64,000 nt of DNA, taken from contig OW121848.1 in NCBI GenBank assembly GCA_933228895.1, forward strand, positions 86,881,470-86,945,469. Reading direction: 5' to 3'. The DNA is from Platycnemis pennipes. Its lineage: Eukaryota > Arthropoda > Insecta > Odonata > Platycnemididae. The position numbers and the translations under genes were made by a program. Shown here piece after piece: positions 11,282 through 23,857 of the stretch. The notes beneath the pieces were generated by a model that did not search any database, had not been told where the DNA came from, and saw only the letters and a list, made by a program, of their open reading frames with translations. Within the stretch, counting starts at the first letter, position 1, and every line of letters begins with the position of its first letter.

Positions 11282-13179
11282 TTAATAAAACATTTCTGAA
11301 AAGTAAAAAAGCATATTGCACAGCGATTTCACTACCAAATTTACTTTCAAATAGTAATTTACCAAGGGAACATGGTGACTTCACATTCAATACAGTCTCC
11401 TAATACACACGAAACCATATATTTCTCTTCTATAATTTCCTCTATAATTAGGAATCAAGTGTTTCTTTCTATGGGCAAAAATAACTTATCTTAGCCTAAC
11501 ATACCATAAATATAAACTGGTAATAAACAATATCATTGCCATCTGTGGCAATCTGGTTAGAAAAAAGGTGACCTGGCAGCTATAAGTTGGTAGGTCAGCT
11601 TGATTGGATTAAAAGGTGCAAAATGACCTTAGCCGTTGAAGCACCTAAAACTCAATACTACTACATACTAACAAGGCTATTTCATTATCTCCGTTTAATT
11701 TTCTTTGTGATGACTCTATCCAATGTGTTATGAGCACTTACGCAGGTAGGCAGCAGAAGTTTTACCAGCTAACATTTTACTGCTATCATTATGCTCTCCA
11801 TGGAATAATTATTTATACTGATAACCTGAAATTTTTACAATAAATGCCACAGATCTTAAAGTAAGTCTGCATATTCTCTTTATTATTTTTTAAATCCAAG
11901 GCAGGAACAATTGGTAGCAGCAACCAAATCCAACGTAAATTGCTTCTTCCTTATCACCCTCTTGAATATTGTTTCCCTCGAAGGTTACTTTTCTACTTAG
12001 ATCAACTCTCCAATGCGAAGTAATCTGAGAAATTATCTCTGCCTCATTATCATTTTTTTCGTCAATGATAGCCTTCACGATCTTCTCTCGTAAAGCATTA
12101 CAACCTTCCTATTGCTCCTAGTAATCGTTTTTCACCGTCCTACAGATGACTTGCACCTTTCTCAGGCATGGATATTCCAGGATGCATGATATTTTTGCAT
12201 ATATCTGATAACAATTTAGTTTTCCTAGTATTACCAATAATATCTGATAATGTACCTTGAGAATGTGATTTGTTTCACGAGTCATTCACGAATCTAATCA
12301 GAGGAAATTGGTTTCCATCACTACAGCAAATAGGTAGCCATTTGCTTAAATATTTTAACGTCATGGAATCAAGTGAACGGAAAGCATATGAAACAATAAG
12401 AGACATTGGAGTCTATTGCAGTAATGATTTCAATTGTTTTCGTGCTGAAAATAGGATAATTTATCAAATTCGAGGTCATATGCATCAGTAAATATCGACA
12501 AGTGATGAACTAAGAGAAAAAACCTTTTAACGAGAATGGGGAAACGAATCCTTTGAGTCTACAGTCAGCTTAACAATAAAGCGTGATTCTATAATTTCAA
12601 AAGATGTAAAACTCTTTATAATAACCTCTCGCATAGCATCAGGAATTTATAAAAATGGTATTGCCGCAGAAATTACGAAACGTAATATATATACTGCAGT
12701 GATTCTTTACTCGATTCAAATCTCATTTTCTCTACGAGCCCTATGCATGCCATTATTTTAGATGAGTGAATTAACGTACTTCACAGGGAAGAAAATATGT
12801 AAACATCAAGCAACATACACCAAGGCCATATTTGGAGGACGTTTACTCATAATCATTCATCATCTGGACAAGATTTCTGTCTGAAAATTGGAAAGAAAAA
12901 GTGATTTACAGCGGCTAGCGTTGAGAAAGCTAACAAATCCAAAACACAAAAAAATTAATCATCAGATTTTTAGAAACTTCAGCTGATACCTGGAGGTGGA
13001 ACGGACAGGGAGCAAAGACATAATTTACTCACCCTTTTGGTTTGTGAATCTAAGTGGTTGAAACGTCACTTTGGTTTAAAAAAGATGATAAATAGCTGAT
13101 AATACAGCAGCAATTAAACTAGCCTAACAGGACCTCTACATCTAGTACCTGAACCACGGTAAAATTGCCTTGTGAATTA
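11282..13179. other. No recognised gene
   Basis: AT-rich. The 73-codon frame at 12270-12491 and the 62-codon minus frame at 11890-12078 show no motif I recognise and are of chance length. Confidence 0.5.
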
Positions 13180-13258
13180 GGGATCCTGGGTAGCGTAGTG
13201 GTCTGCTAAGTGGATCAGAAAGCCAAAGGTCCGTGTTTCGATTCCCGGTCTAGGTGAA
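13180..13258 (+). repeat. tRNA-derived SINE head with good A and B boxes
   Basis: Box A TAGCGTAGTGG lies at 13191-13201 and box B GTTTCGATTCC at 13235-13245, 44 bases apart, matching an internal RNA polymerase III promoter. The sequence after box B (CGGTCTAGG) does not pair back to make an acceptor stem. That argues for a SINE rather than a working tRNA gene. Confidence 0.65.
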
Positions 13259-14099
13259 TTTTTTCACATGGCAATATAAATGAGTAGCCTTCTTCAGTAT
13301 TAACGATTTGTGGTTGTCTCCAGGACACTTCTTGATACATAATTTCTGTATCTTGGCTTATTGCTGCCTTTTCGTTCTTTAATATTTTAGGCACTGACCC
13401 TGTCATCCAAAATACTGCTTAGTGTCAATCTCCGAAGCCAACGGAATTTTTAATCTATGGTATCTATTGGTAAAGGCTTAACTTAAGAGTTATGAATGAT
13501 AGTAATGATTACACTGTCGCAGGCGGATATATGTCCATTAAATTGCGTTCTCCATTAGATTAGATCCACGTACCTGATTTCTTGGTCCGTATCCAGCCCG
13601 TTGAGTGTGTTTAAACCAAACAATCATGTAATTTTTACATTTTTAGGGCACTTGTTCATACCTGGAATATTTGCAGCATGAAAGATGGAATGCGAGGAAT
13701 TTGCAACATTCAACTGGCGAGTAACAGTAACTTACGATGTAAGCCGCATTTCTTAACACACTCGCAGGACAATTTCATTAATAATAATCATTGCATAATT
13801 TTCCTCAAGGCCTGATGCAGGAAAAAGTGTCGACCCCATAATGAAAGGTTACTATATATCTACTGAAATGGAAAACATCAACACCATAACTTGACTCGAG
13901 GAGTATGGTCTCAATTCATATGAACTGAATTCCTCCTTCACCCGCGTGTTATCTTTTAACTTGAGGCATTCCTGGCACGAGTTGCAAAAAGCCTCTTTTT
14001 GTTTCAAGTCTCTCAGCCCCATCCACGTCCACGTTACAATTTTTCGCACAGTCCGGGAGCCATGGCATAACCCTTCCGTGCTCAAAAAACAGGCAAATT
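13259..14099. other. No recognised feature
   Basis: AT-rich spacer that may include the undefined body of the preceding SINE. No coding signal. Confidence 0.45.
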
Positions 14100-14800
14100 T
14101 TATTCCCGTCTCAACCGCCGCCCCTCACTCCCCCGTTTTCATCCCCGCCTCGCCTCACACTTTCACGCCTCTGTCGCGAAACCCTCTTCCCGTGCACCCT
14201 CCCTATCCTCACCTCCAACCCTCTCCCCCCTCCATCCACAAAGCTTTGCTCTTCTTGCTCCCTACAGTCACCAACAGAGGCCATCTCCCCCGGCAACAGG
14301 TGCGCCAAGACAAGGAATGGTGAAAAAAAAGAAATTAACCACGCCACTGCCTTTTCTCCGCACCCTCGTACCTTCCGCCGCCGCCGCCCCTGATTCCACG
14401 CCCTCCCACCTTACCAACCCTTGCCATGCCCACCACCGCGACGCGTCCCCGCCCCCCTCCCCACTTCACCCCCTCACGCCAAGTGCTACTGCTATGGCCG
14501 CCGCCAGAGCTTGTTTGGCCTCGCTCTCGGTCTTTCTCCGTCGGAGGAGATTCCCTGCTAGCCGCCCGCGTGGCGCAAGACGCAGCTGAGAAATAAGACC
14601 CGGCGGGACGCGAGGGTATTATTTCTCGCGAGAAATCGCGAAACAGGACCTTGCCTTTAGGGGCACGGAGCTTTATTGATGCGTTATAAACCCAGTGCCG
14701 CGGCGCGAGGAGTCCCGATCGGAATTAAGTTGCTCATCGAGTGCGATTGAGTGAGAGTCGGGTTTCGGATGGAAGGCGTGCGACGAAGGTAGGATGGAAA
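14100..14800. other. GC-rich, C-biased island with possible promoter elements
   Basis: The + strand is strongly C-rich from 14100 to 14590, then becomes CpG-rich (GCCGCGGCGCGAGG near 14697). A TATAAA at 14685-14690 is followed about 100 bases later by AAG|GTAGGA at 14786-14794, which fits a splice donor. These could mark a promoter and noncoding first exon. No initiator sits at the expected distance from the TATA box. Open frames on both strands here are proline/serine/arginine-rich by-products of composition. Confidence 0.25.
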
Positions 14801-16818
14801 ACTATGCGGACGGGATTGCGAAAATTTCACACCCTAGATACCGGGTGTGTATTTCTCTCTAGGCTCCCGGCAAAGGTTAAGCTTGGCATTCCTCGAGTTT
14901 AGCGTCTCTCTCGAGTGCGTGGTGGTTTCGTGGTGTTCACTCTAGACCTGCTTGCGTAATTTCGTTAAAGTCAAAGCCGAACTCACGAAAAGGTTGACAT
15001 TCCATAGGAATCAAAAGCACTGACGTAGCTCCTTGCAAAGAAATATTTCGCGTTTTCACGCACCACTTGCTCGCAGTGTCCAAGTTTTTATCTAACAACT
15101 ATTGGTATCGCGTAAGCCACCTAAACGTCAAGTTTTGCTGAGAGTAGCTCATCACTTTACACGTTCTTTGTCTCACACTCCTTAGAATATTGGCAGAAGC
15201 AACAGATGTGACCACATAATTTTATGATGAAAATATTAAAAAATTACATGAGATACAAAATGACCCTAAATTCTATCCAACATTAGAGGTTGGATAAGTT
15301 CTCGTAACGCGTGGTTATTGGATGTTCTACGATGATGTAAAATCCACGCATCCAATCCAAAAAATATGGGAGCCAAACATCCACGTCGTCCAAAATATTT
15401 TCCACCACACGACTTCGATGATAGGTTGTGTGGTCTCCATCATTACTGGCCGAGACCAGTGAGTGTGACTTGACATTTACATCTGCGTTGTGTTCTTTGA
15501 GTCAATTCATGAGTTTATTAGGTGGGAACGAGTCATAACCAGACTTGTTAAGCGCATTAAACTAAAAAGCTAGCTCAAAAATATCAAACTTATGTAAGGG
15601 AAACTATTAATTAGCACAACGAATTCATTAGAACCTAAGAAATGGAAGAACCTTAGGTGGTGGGCGACGGTATAAGTTCACGAAGACGCTGAAATCACAC
15701 CACCTCCGTATATGATGCAGGAGCGGTGCAAAATAAAACTCTTCCTCGTCACACCGCTTTTTTCACTTGACCTTTTACTAATTGCCTCTTACATTTGTTG
15801 GCCTCTTAGAAAAGCTATCGACAGGACATGAATAATTTAGTAATTACTTTCTTTCGGCACTCACATGCACCCAAAATTTTAATCTGGTCCTTTGGCGGAT
15901 ATCATATATTACTTTCAAGCATGAATTCGCCCGTCACAGCTAGGAAATGCTATAGTTTATAGCGCCGCATGTTCCGGTACCAAAACCCGGTCCTTCAGCT
16001 CCAAATAAATTAAAACCTCCTAAGACAAAAGCACGTGTGGAAATGTTAATGCAATGGAAGTTAAAAAAAACTACCATTCACAGAGTCTGTATTGTTTTTT
16101 ATTCGTAAAAACACTCATGATAATCCTCCCTGAGGACGTAACCTTGACGAAATGAGAGACTGAAAAGCGCATTCTAAACGCTCTGTGAGCTGCACTGGCG
16201 GGAGAAGTGAAAGATGATCCTCGTAGGGCCATGCAGGCCATGAAGGTCGAAGGGTAGGAGCCAGACGAAAGCGTCTCCAAGCAACTTCTAACCCTTAGGT
16301 GGCTTCAAAAAGTCGTATCACCCCAGTGTCGCAGTCACTAAGTAAGCGATGGCGTTGAGTTAAAATGTTAGCTGATGGAGCAAAAAGGAATGACCCAATT
16401 GCCTCTTACAATAAACAAATGTTGACAGAACATGTTTATAAATTATATTGGCATCATAGCAATCAGTTTTCATCCGGGTATGGTGCTATGCAACGTGCAA
16501 GAAAAATATCCCAAGGTTATTAGCACATGAAAAACATTGCAGAATAGAGTCAAAGGCAAAATGTTAATAAAAAAAGGATATTGATGAGCAGTAAAATTCA
16601 AGCAGGAATTTTGAAAGTTTGGCCAATGTTTCAGTCCTACATAAAATGAAGAATACTAAATATGAGGTGGGAAAAGTTAACAAGGATTATAAAAGGTAAC
16701 AGTGGATGAGACAGCGGAACCAAGCTATTGTGAGGGTTTTGCTTAATTATATATGGGAGGGGAAGAGGCAAAGGATAGTGGTTGTAGTACTGTACGCAAA
16801 GCGATGGGCGCTGACGTT
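14801..16818. other. No recognised gene
   Basis: Moderately AT-rich. A cluster of CATCCA/TGGATG words at 15330-15400 forms only partial inverted matches. The 69-codon minus frame at 16071-16280 is unrecognised. Confidence 0.5.
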
Positions 16819-16915
16819 CATCTAAATCTACATCTACACGATACCCTGCAAGCCACCGCGAGGGTGTGTGGCAGGGGTTACTTTCAGGATGAAACAATTT
16901 TTAATGATGCATGAG
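16819..16915 (-). repeat. Solo 3' end of an A/B-type element
   Basis: CATCTAAATCTACATCTACA is followed by the hairpin CCCTGCAAGCCACCGCGAGG and GTGTGTGGCAGGGG, then a short piece of 3' untranslated sequence ending near GATGCATGAGC. No coding sequence remains. This is an extreme 5' truncation. Confidence 0.7.
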
Positions 16916-18694
16916 CTAGGCATGAGATAGTTATTGAGTTAATATTCCAATATGAACCCTTTGAGAAGTAAAGAATCACCTTTAAAATTATAATAGAGAC
17001 CACTTTAGGAGGTAAGCATAATTTATCTAGCGTGAAACTCGGTGATCAGCGAATGAAGAGAAGGAACAGAGATCGGGAAACGTGGTTTTTTTATGAAAGC
17101 TTTCGAGGTGAAATGTTGGATTAATGCTTTTTCAGATTATCCCCCACATAGGTTCAAATTGGTCTGGGCAATATGGATCAACGCAGGAGATACCCCGGAA
17201 GAATCACATTCCATATTCTTTCCCGAAATCCAGTAAATAAAGCAAAAATGACGTGAACTGGATAAGGAATGCCATAAGAATATTGTTGAAAGTGTTATTA
17301 ATGACTGTAACAACATTTCCGATCGCAAGAGTTATAATTTTCTAAATAAGTAAAGGGAAATTCAGAAAATATTGTTGCCCTCTCTCGAGGAATAATTATA
17401 TGAAATTAAAGTTTCCCCTGAAATTCATACGGCTACATTATCAAAATTTTTGCGGTCCTCTGCATTAGTATTTGAAATAAACTTTCATTTTTTGTAACTA
17501 AGATCACAATAATACGCCAAACCTCAAGATATTGATTCTTTAACCCATTTAAGCCTTACCCGCAATCGGCTGGCATAATTCATCGAGACGTGGCGTAAAT
17601 ATTTTGCTGTAAAATTTTTCTTTTTTAGAAGCAAGAGAGGCAGACTATTGCAGTGATTTCCCGAGACGTCTTTCTCTCACATTCTCGCCAAAACATTCTG
17701 ACTCAAACAATCTCTTCCCCGCGTCACTCTGGTACATAAGAGCATCATCCTTTCGAAGAGCGGAGATGAGCCGAGAAGGTAATTGTGACACAATGGAATG
17801 CACCGTTGTGCCCTCGTCCCATTTCTATCTCACGACGAGGCCTTTCACCGCTTTGAAGAAGTCGAATAATTCATTTTGACGGACGTGACCACATTCATTG
17901 CCACATTTTTCTCGGCGGGCATTAAACCACCCGTGAAATTTTATTTCCCCCGACCCTGTATTCGTTTGATGGATGTCGATAGTCATTTTTTCCTCCACAC
18001 CTCACCTCCGAGAGAAAGTTATAATAAAATGAAATCATTTGTGTGATGTCTCTCGAAAGAGCCTGGGGTCCATAGAGGATTTTAGATACATCGCCAACCA
18101 GACGTCTGCATGCTTGCTTGGAGATTTACGAGGTTGTGATGCAGCAATAAAAAAAATTATTAAAGATGGGTATCTTCTCTTGAAAAAAATTCTCTTAGGT
18201 TTTTTCACAAAAATATATATATTTGTTACTGAAAATTCTATCAATCATTCGCCAAAACTAATTTTTAATATTCATTTATATTAAAAATGTCATTCCGACT
18301 AAATTTAATCCGATCAGGGTAAAAATTAAATTTCAAATCGAAAACATCTCTCTATAATTAACACGCAACGTAATGGTTTAGTGATAAAATGGAGCTTGAA
18401 ATAGGCTTTACATACCCAATATTTAATCTATAATGAAGCTCTTCGGCATTCTGTAATACTCATCCGAGGATGAAACTTAACGCCAAAGATTCCTCTTGCA
18501 AGATTTTTCACTGTCCGTAAGGTCGTCTCGGTTACAACGCACAACTACTAGTGACATCATAAAGAGTGGTAATGACACCTCTGAACAACTAAATTTCATT
18601 AAAACGACAAGATCTATTGCTTTAATATTTCCGCAAATATATATTCATCGTATCCAAATGCTTGTTCTCCATTTAAATGCAAGGATGAACTGCA
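16916..18694. other. No recognised gene
   Basis: AT-rich. At 18035-18284 two overlapping frames of about 70-80 codons exist on opposite strands, and neither shows a motif. Confidence 0.5.
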
Positions 18695-19291
18695 ACTGAA
18701 CTTGAACGAGTGCAGCGAAGATCGGCAAGATTTGTAAAGGGACGATACGATAATTATATTAGCGTAACCAGTCTATTAAATGAATTGAAATGGGAATCAT
18801 TGTCAGATCGCAGGTTGAGATTGAGACTTAATCTCTTACACAAATTCCAAGGCAATATTTTCAGTGATTATGTTAAAAATATTTTACGAACCCCAACTTA
18901 CTATGGCAGACTGGACCATAATCATAAAGTTAGAGAAATTGATTGCCGAACTGACCGATTCAAAATGTCCTTTTTCCCTCGCACAATTAGAGATACAAAA
19001 AACAGTAAATATGTCCTATCGGAGAGTAGCAATGAATAGCATTGGTAGCTGCATGTTGGTATGAGTACTTAAAGCTAACCCTACTAACAGAATGTTTTTG
19101 CATGTTTTCTTTGCAATTTCTATCTTTTTTAAATAGTGTAGTTCTGATTACTATATTAATACTATTCCTTTTTTATGCATGATATGTAGTGCATGTTTGG
19201 TGAGCAATTAGCACCCCCGGATCGGAGCATCGGAGCACCCCCTGCCACACACCCTTGTGGTGGCTTGCAGGGTATTATGTAGATGTAGATG
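18695..19291 (+). mobile_element. Family B non-LTR fragment with intact C-terminal frame
   Basis: The fragment begins inside the ELERVQRRSARF block. The C-terminal 109 codons are open (18710-19039): QRRSARFVKGRYDNYISVTS, then ELKWESLSDRR, KNILRTP, YYGRLDHNHK and IDCRTDRFKMSFFPRTIRDT, with a natural stop. The frame's first codon is a GTG inside the element, not a start. The 3' untranslated region carries a small local duplication (CGGATCGGAGCATCGGAGCA) just before the hairpin at 19241-19272. Two TAGATG units end the copy at 19291. It has no catalytic RT motifs and cannot act alone. Confidence 0.8.
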
Positions 19292-21866
19292 ACATAAGTC
19301 TCTTTTTCAGAAGCTTCATCATAGACGGGTGTAGACTTCATCTCTAATACTCTTTAAAATTATAAATCTGATTGTTTTCTGATGATGTTAGAAATAATAG
19401 GAAGAATCCGCATACAACTCACGATTCAATCAGGGAAATGAGCTGCCATTAAAAAATGACTTGAAACGCCTTTCATCACCTTAATAATAAGAGATTGTAA
19501 TAGGCATAGCATTAGCCTAATAGCTAGGCGGAATGTTGGTAGCCTAGTTTGTAATCAATTTAAAAAAAATCTTAGTTGTACAAACTATGTTTACACCTCA
19601 CCTTGTATGCCTAGGGAAATTATGGCTTAATCCGTTCAAAGATACATCAAACCCATCAATATATAATAATCAGCATTATATCTCTTCGTAGACACGAACC
19701 TTTTAGTTTTTTAATTTTCGGGATTTGCACGGCTAATATTCTTCTTTTTTTTAAAAGTAGTACTGTTAATTTACGTGGTGCATGTTCAGAGATTATTCAT
19801 TCCAAGCCATCCACGTTTGAGATTAAAATTTAATTATTTTTCACTTGGTTTACTACCAAATATAAAATTGTACCTTAATTTTAATTATAATATTTTTCAA
19901 CTCAAAAGAAATACAAGGTACAAATGATTTAAAGTGAACTGTTATGTTAAATTATCAAACTAAACAGTCAAAGAGGCAGCCACTTTTGCAGCAATCGGTG
20001 TGCTAGCTATGGGTATGGTCTCGGTGGCCGAGGCATTACCTTATTCACGCAAAAACCTCCAAATGCGTGCTTGTGTTTTACTTTTTATACTTATTCATTC
20101 AAGGAGAAGAGAGGGGAATGTTAAATATGTATGTGAAGGAATCATATGGTCGGAAAGGATCATGCATTAGCTGTCTTTGAATATCGGCTAATGATAACAA
20201 TGACTTCTATATTTTCTACAGATTAATTGGTAGAGATAATGAATCAACTACTCTACTGGATAATAATCAACTACTAAGAAAACTAAAGTACCGTACAATA
20301 TAAATATTATAAAATTATTTCTAGTTGAACATTTTAGTGGGCGGACGATAACTTGAGCGGAAGAGTTATGAATAATTTCCATTAACTTCACACGGAGAGT
20401 GGTTGATTTGTCACAAAGTATAGTTTTTGATAGAAATTGTAGAAAGAGGATGAGATGGCTGAAAGCAGTTGAGATATGCGTGAAGAGGAAAATGGATGCA
20501 GAATGTCTTTATTTCAACTGAGCTTATATGTGGTGTCTCATGGCAAGTTACTCGTTAAGTTAGCACTCTATGAGTTGAGTGGAGAAATATTGCATTAGAG
20601 ATTTTTTTATTGAACTTATGCACAGAGCTTTTCGCTTTCGTCAGCTCTTACAAAATTAAAGCCTCATCGGATGTCTTTCAAAGATGGATGATTAATGGAA
20701 TCCTGTTACCTTCCTAAATCAATAGCATTACTGATGGAAGCTGTCGGCAGGCTTTAGTTTTATTTGAACGTTTTTATGTTAGTTAAAATTTAAATAACTG
20801 TGTAATTAGCAAAATATCGAATGCTAAATAAATGTAATAGGGAAGCATCATGGTGACTAATGAAATAAATTGACGAATATCGATGGGAAAACACCCAGAA
20901 AATAACGGAAACTTGCAAATATCAGGCGAATACAATTCCTAAATAAGGCTTTTGGAAAGCTCAAGGGTCGTAATATCATGTAATCAAGTAAGTTCAAGTC
21001 ATGGTTTTTTCACTATTCATTTATGAATATGTTGCGCCCATTTTTCATCTCCATCCAAATGGCTTACAAGATATTTTATTAGTTTTTTTCTGGAGAGAAA
21101 TTTTACGATAAATCACTTTATTTTTTCTGCTGCATGTTAACCCACCAACTAAGGAGAGACAACCACTTTTTTGCTATCAATGACAAATTCGTCAGAAAAT
21201 TAAAAACGTGACAGAAAGAGGTAATAAAATGGAATGCACGAATGCACAATCAGTCAAACGAGTAAACAGAAAATCTCTATTCGACGGTCAAATCCTGCAA
21301 AACGAAAAACAGCATATTCATGTACTTGTTGTCGTCATTCCTTCTTGTTCCAGATTTAGTAATGAACTCTAAATATTTAAAAGTGTAAGTAGAGGAAATT
21401 CAATGAAAAATGTTTCCACCCGTTCCACAATTCATCCATAATTTTGAGAAAACAGAAGTACATTTTTCACTCCAACATAAGAGAAGAGGTGAAAAATGGA
21501 AATTTATATATAAAATCACACAAAATAATTCCAGTGTTCACGTGGCGTAAAAATAGTGTGATATGTTTGAAACCACCTTAGTTATAAAATCACAAAAATT
21601 TCACTAATGTTAGCCAAAGCGGGAATCTGCCCGTTTTATGATGGCGCATCAGTCTTCTTTCCTTGCCCTTCTTTGCCTTTCAGACTAAATCGTCACTAAT
21701 CCACCTACCATTTCCGTGAACAAAATATCAGCGTCAAAGCCTCGCCGTAATTGAAGGAAACGAATCTTTCATCCAGGCTTTACCGTTTGTGCTTGTTTTA
21801 GTCTTACTGCTCAATGTGGACACTCCCACCCGACTCGAAACTCCACCCCACCTCCGAAATGTCGTC
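19292..21866. other. No recognised gene
   Basis: Very AT-rich. A short hairpin at 20624-20648 (AGAGCT/AGCTCT arms around GACGAAAGCGAAA on the minus strand) is discussed in the findings. Nothing else stands out. Confidence 0.5.
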
Positions 21867-21870
21867 CCTA

Positions 21871-21909
21871 GAACTCACTTCGGTGTCCAGCGGACACCGA
21901 AGTGAGTTC
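21871..21909. repeat. Perfect 18-bp palindrome with 3-nt loop
   Basis: GAACTCACTTCGGTGTCC (21871-21888) is followed by AGC and then its exact reverse complement (21892-21909). Beyond the perfect arms the flanks keep partial complementarity (AAATGTC on the left, GACATTTT on the right), hinting at an older fold-back of about 45-bp arms. It sits at the edge of a GC-rich island. No function can be assigned. Confidence 0.9.
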
Positions 21910-21949
21910 ATTCGTTGGGACATTTTGCGGGATTGCACAGTGGACCGTG

Positions 21950-22480
21950 TGATGCCCCATCTTCACCTTCACGGAAGAGGACCAATAGGAAAAAGGGCGC
22001 GTACGAACGGGGGCGGAGAGGGAATCAAACGATGCTATCGAGATGACGACCGCGTCACCGTGTGCTCCCCGTGCGCAAGAGATGGCGGAGACACGGAGAG
22101 TGCGGAGAAAAAGAAGAGATTCTACACACAAAGGGACACGGCAGCAGACGCACCGTAGGCAGAATGCGAAGGGCAATGTTGGTTAGGCAAGAGTGGGGTC
22201 TCCTTGCCCCCTGGGGGTGGGAGTGGAAAGCGAATGTTGAGGCAGAGGGAGGGAGGGAGTGCCTCCGGAGAATGTCGGGGGAGAGGAGGGTACCACCCCA
22301 GGGCCGGAATTGAAACCACCAAGGAACTCCGGCAGGAGAGAGAGAGAAAGGGGGGCTGGCAAGACCGGTTCCAAGTCCACCACGACAGACTCAGGTGTTC
22401 CGAGAAGACTTTCCCTCCCTCTCGTCCGTTTGCTTTTGCGCCCTCTTCCTCTCTCCACCTCTGCTCGAAATCATTGACGG
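21950..22480. other. GC-rich island, purine-rich then pyrimidine-rich
   Basis: The + strand is G/A-rich from about 22000 to 22360 and switches to C/T-rich from 22390 to 22460. Several overlapping frames of 70-150 codons exist on both strands, but all are arginine/glycine- or proline/serine-rich products of composition. No domain is visible. Confidence 0.5.
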
Positions 22481-22914
22481 ATGGCCGTTGGCTTAGCAAA
22501 AAGTACTCTAGCAGGAAAAGGCTCAGATTTATGTAGTGCAGCGGGTTCGAAATTCGAACAGGATGGCATTCACGGCAGACCATTACATTGAGATGGATAT
22601 AATCTCGATTAAAGATAACTACCGCGGCTGTGAAGGAAAGAACTTACATCGAATAAGAACTGGCCTACCTCAAAGGTATTAAGACTAAACAGGCTCATTT
22701 ATCGAACGGAGATAGAACTCCTAACATCAGGGGTTTTCTATGACATAAGTACTTGGTCCACAAATACTTGTGCAGAGCTAATGACTTCTTTGCTGACTGC
22801 ATCACGTGGATTAGAAGAAAAATTGAAGGAAACCACCTCAAGGAAATATTGCTCCATTTTCGGGGTGTGTGACAGTATGATATGACAGTTGAGATGCATT
22901 ACTTGCGCTGGTTA
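22481..22914. other. No recognised feature
   Basis: Ordinary AT-rich sequence up to the next family B copy. Confidence 0.45.
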
Positions 22915-23669
22915 GACCAAAAGTGGAATATGCCGTAAATATTTATTACCGTAAACTGGGATTCATCACAAGAGTATTGAGTAAATGTGACGATCATGTA
23001 CGAGAAATCAGCTGCTTTTCCCTTGTTAAACCACATTTGGAATATGAGGCCAGATTTTGGGTTCCCTACGAAATCGATCAAAATAACGAACTTGAATGTG
23101 TGCAGCGAAGATCGGCAAGATTTGTAAAGGGACGATACGATAACCATACTAGCGTAATCAGTCTATTAAATGTATTAAAATGGGAATCCTTGTCAGATCG
23201 CAGGTTGAAATGTAGACTTAATATCTTAAATAAATTCCAAGATAATATTTTCAGTGATGACGTTAAAAATATTTTGCGAACCCCAACTCACTATGGTAGA
23301 CCGGACCATTATTACAAAATTACAGAAAGTGATTGCCGAACTGACAGATTCAAAATGCCCATTTTTTTCGTAAAACTATATGAATAGCGGTAAATATGTC
23401 CATACGAGTGAATCAATCCATAGCATAGGTAGTTGCATGTTGGTATAAGGACTTGAAGGTAACCCAACTAACAACATGTTTTTGCATGCTTACTTTGCTA
23501 TTTTTATCTTTTTAAATGGTGTAGTTTAAACTGATATATTAATATTGATCCTATTTTATGCATGATATGTAATGCATGTTTGGTGAGAATTCACCCCCAG
23601 CCACACAATTGGTTTTATCATGTATCATGAATTTATGGTGTCTTGCAGGGTATTATGTAGATGTAGATA
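22915..23669 (+). mobile_element. Family B non-LTR fragment, frameshifted at the C terminus
   Basis: Clear B homology starts at 22955 (RKLGFI), and a 154-codon frame (22923-23387) covers YFSLV-type, KPHLEYEARFWVPYEI, QRRSARFVKGRYD, KWESLSDRRLK and KNILRTP. It goes out of frame after DRFKMP, where PRTIR is lost. Just upstream, GGTTAGACC..GGAATATGCCGTAAA (22917-22940) resembles a later B segment, so a rearranged piece seems joined to the 5' side. The hairpin is distorted by an insertion between CCACACAA and GGTGTCTTGCAGGG. The tail ends near 23669. Confidence 0.75.
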
Positions 23670-23857
23670 TATTTGAGACCCATGGGAAAAGTTGTTAATA
23701 ACCCAGACAGCACGTAAATTTTCCTATTTGGATACGAAGGTCGACGAACAAGATGCATGTCAAACCACCTCGGCTTTTGTAAAAGGTGTACGCATGATAT
23801 GTTAAATAAATTAAAAAATGAAGTGCGTGTATATTTCAAGGTAGTGCCGGCACACTA

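Noticed and set aside
14317..14589. 90-codon frame rich in alanine and proline
   Set aside because: Composition artefact of C-rich DNA; no conserved segment.
16071..16280. Minus frame vaguely like the end of a transposase
   Set aside because: No DDE/DDD residues, terminal inverted repeats or second copy; resemblance too weak.
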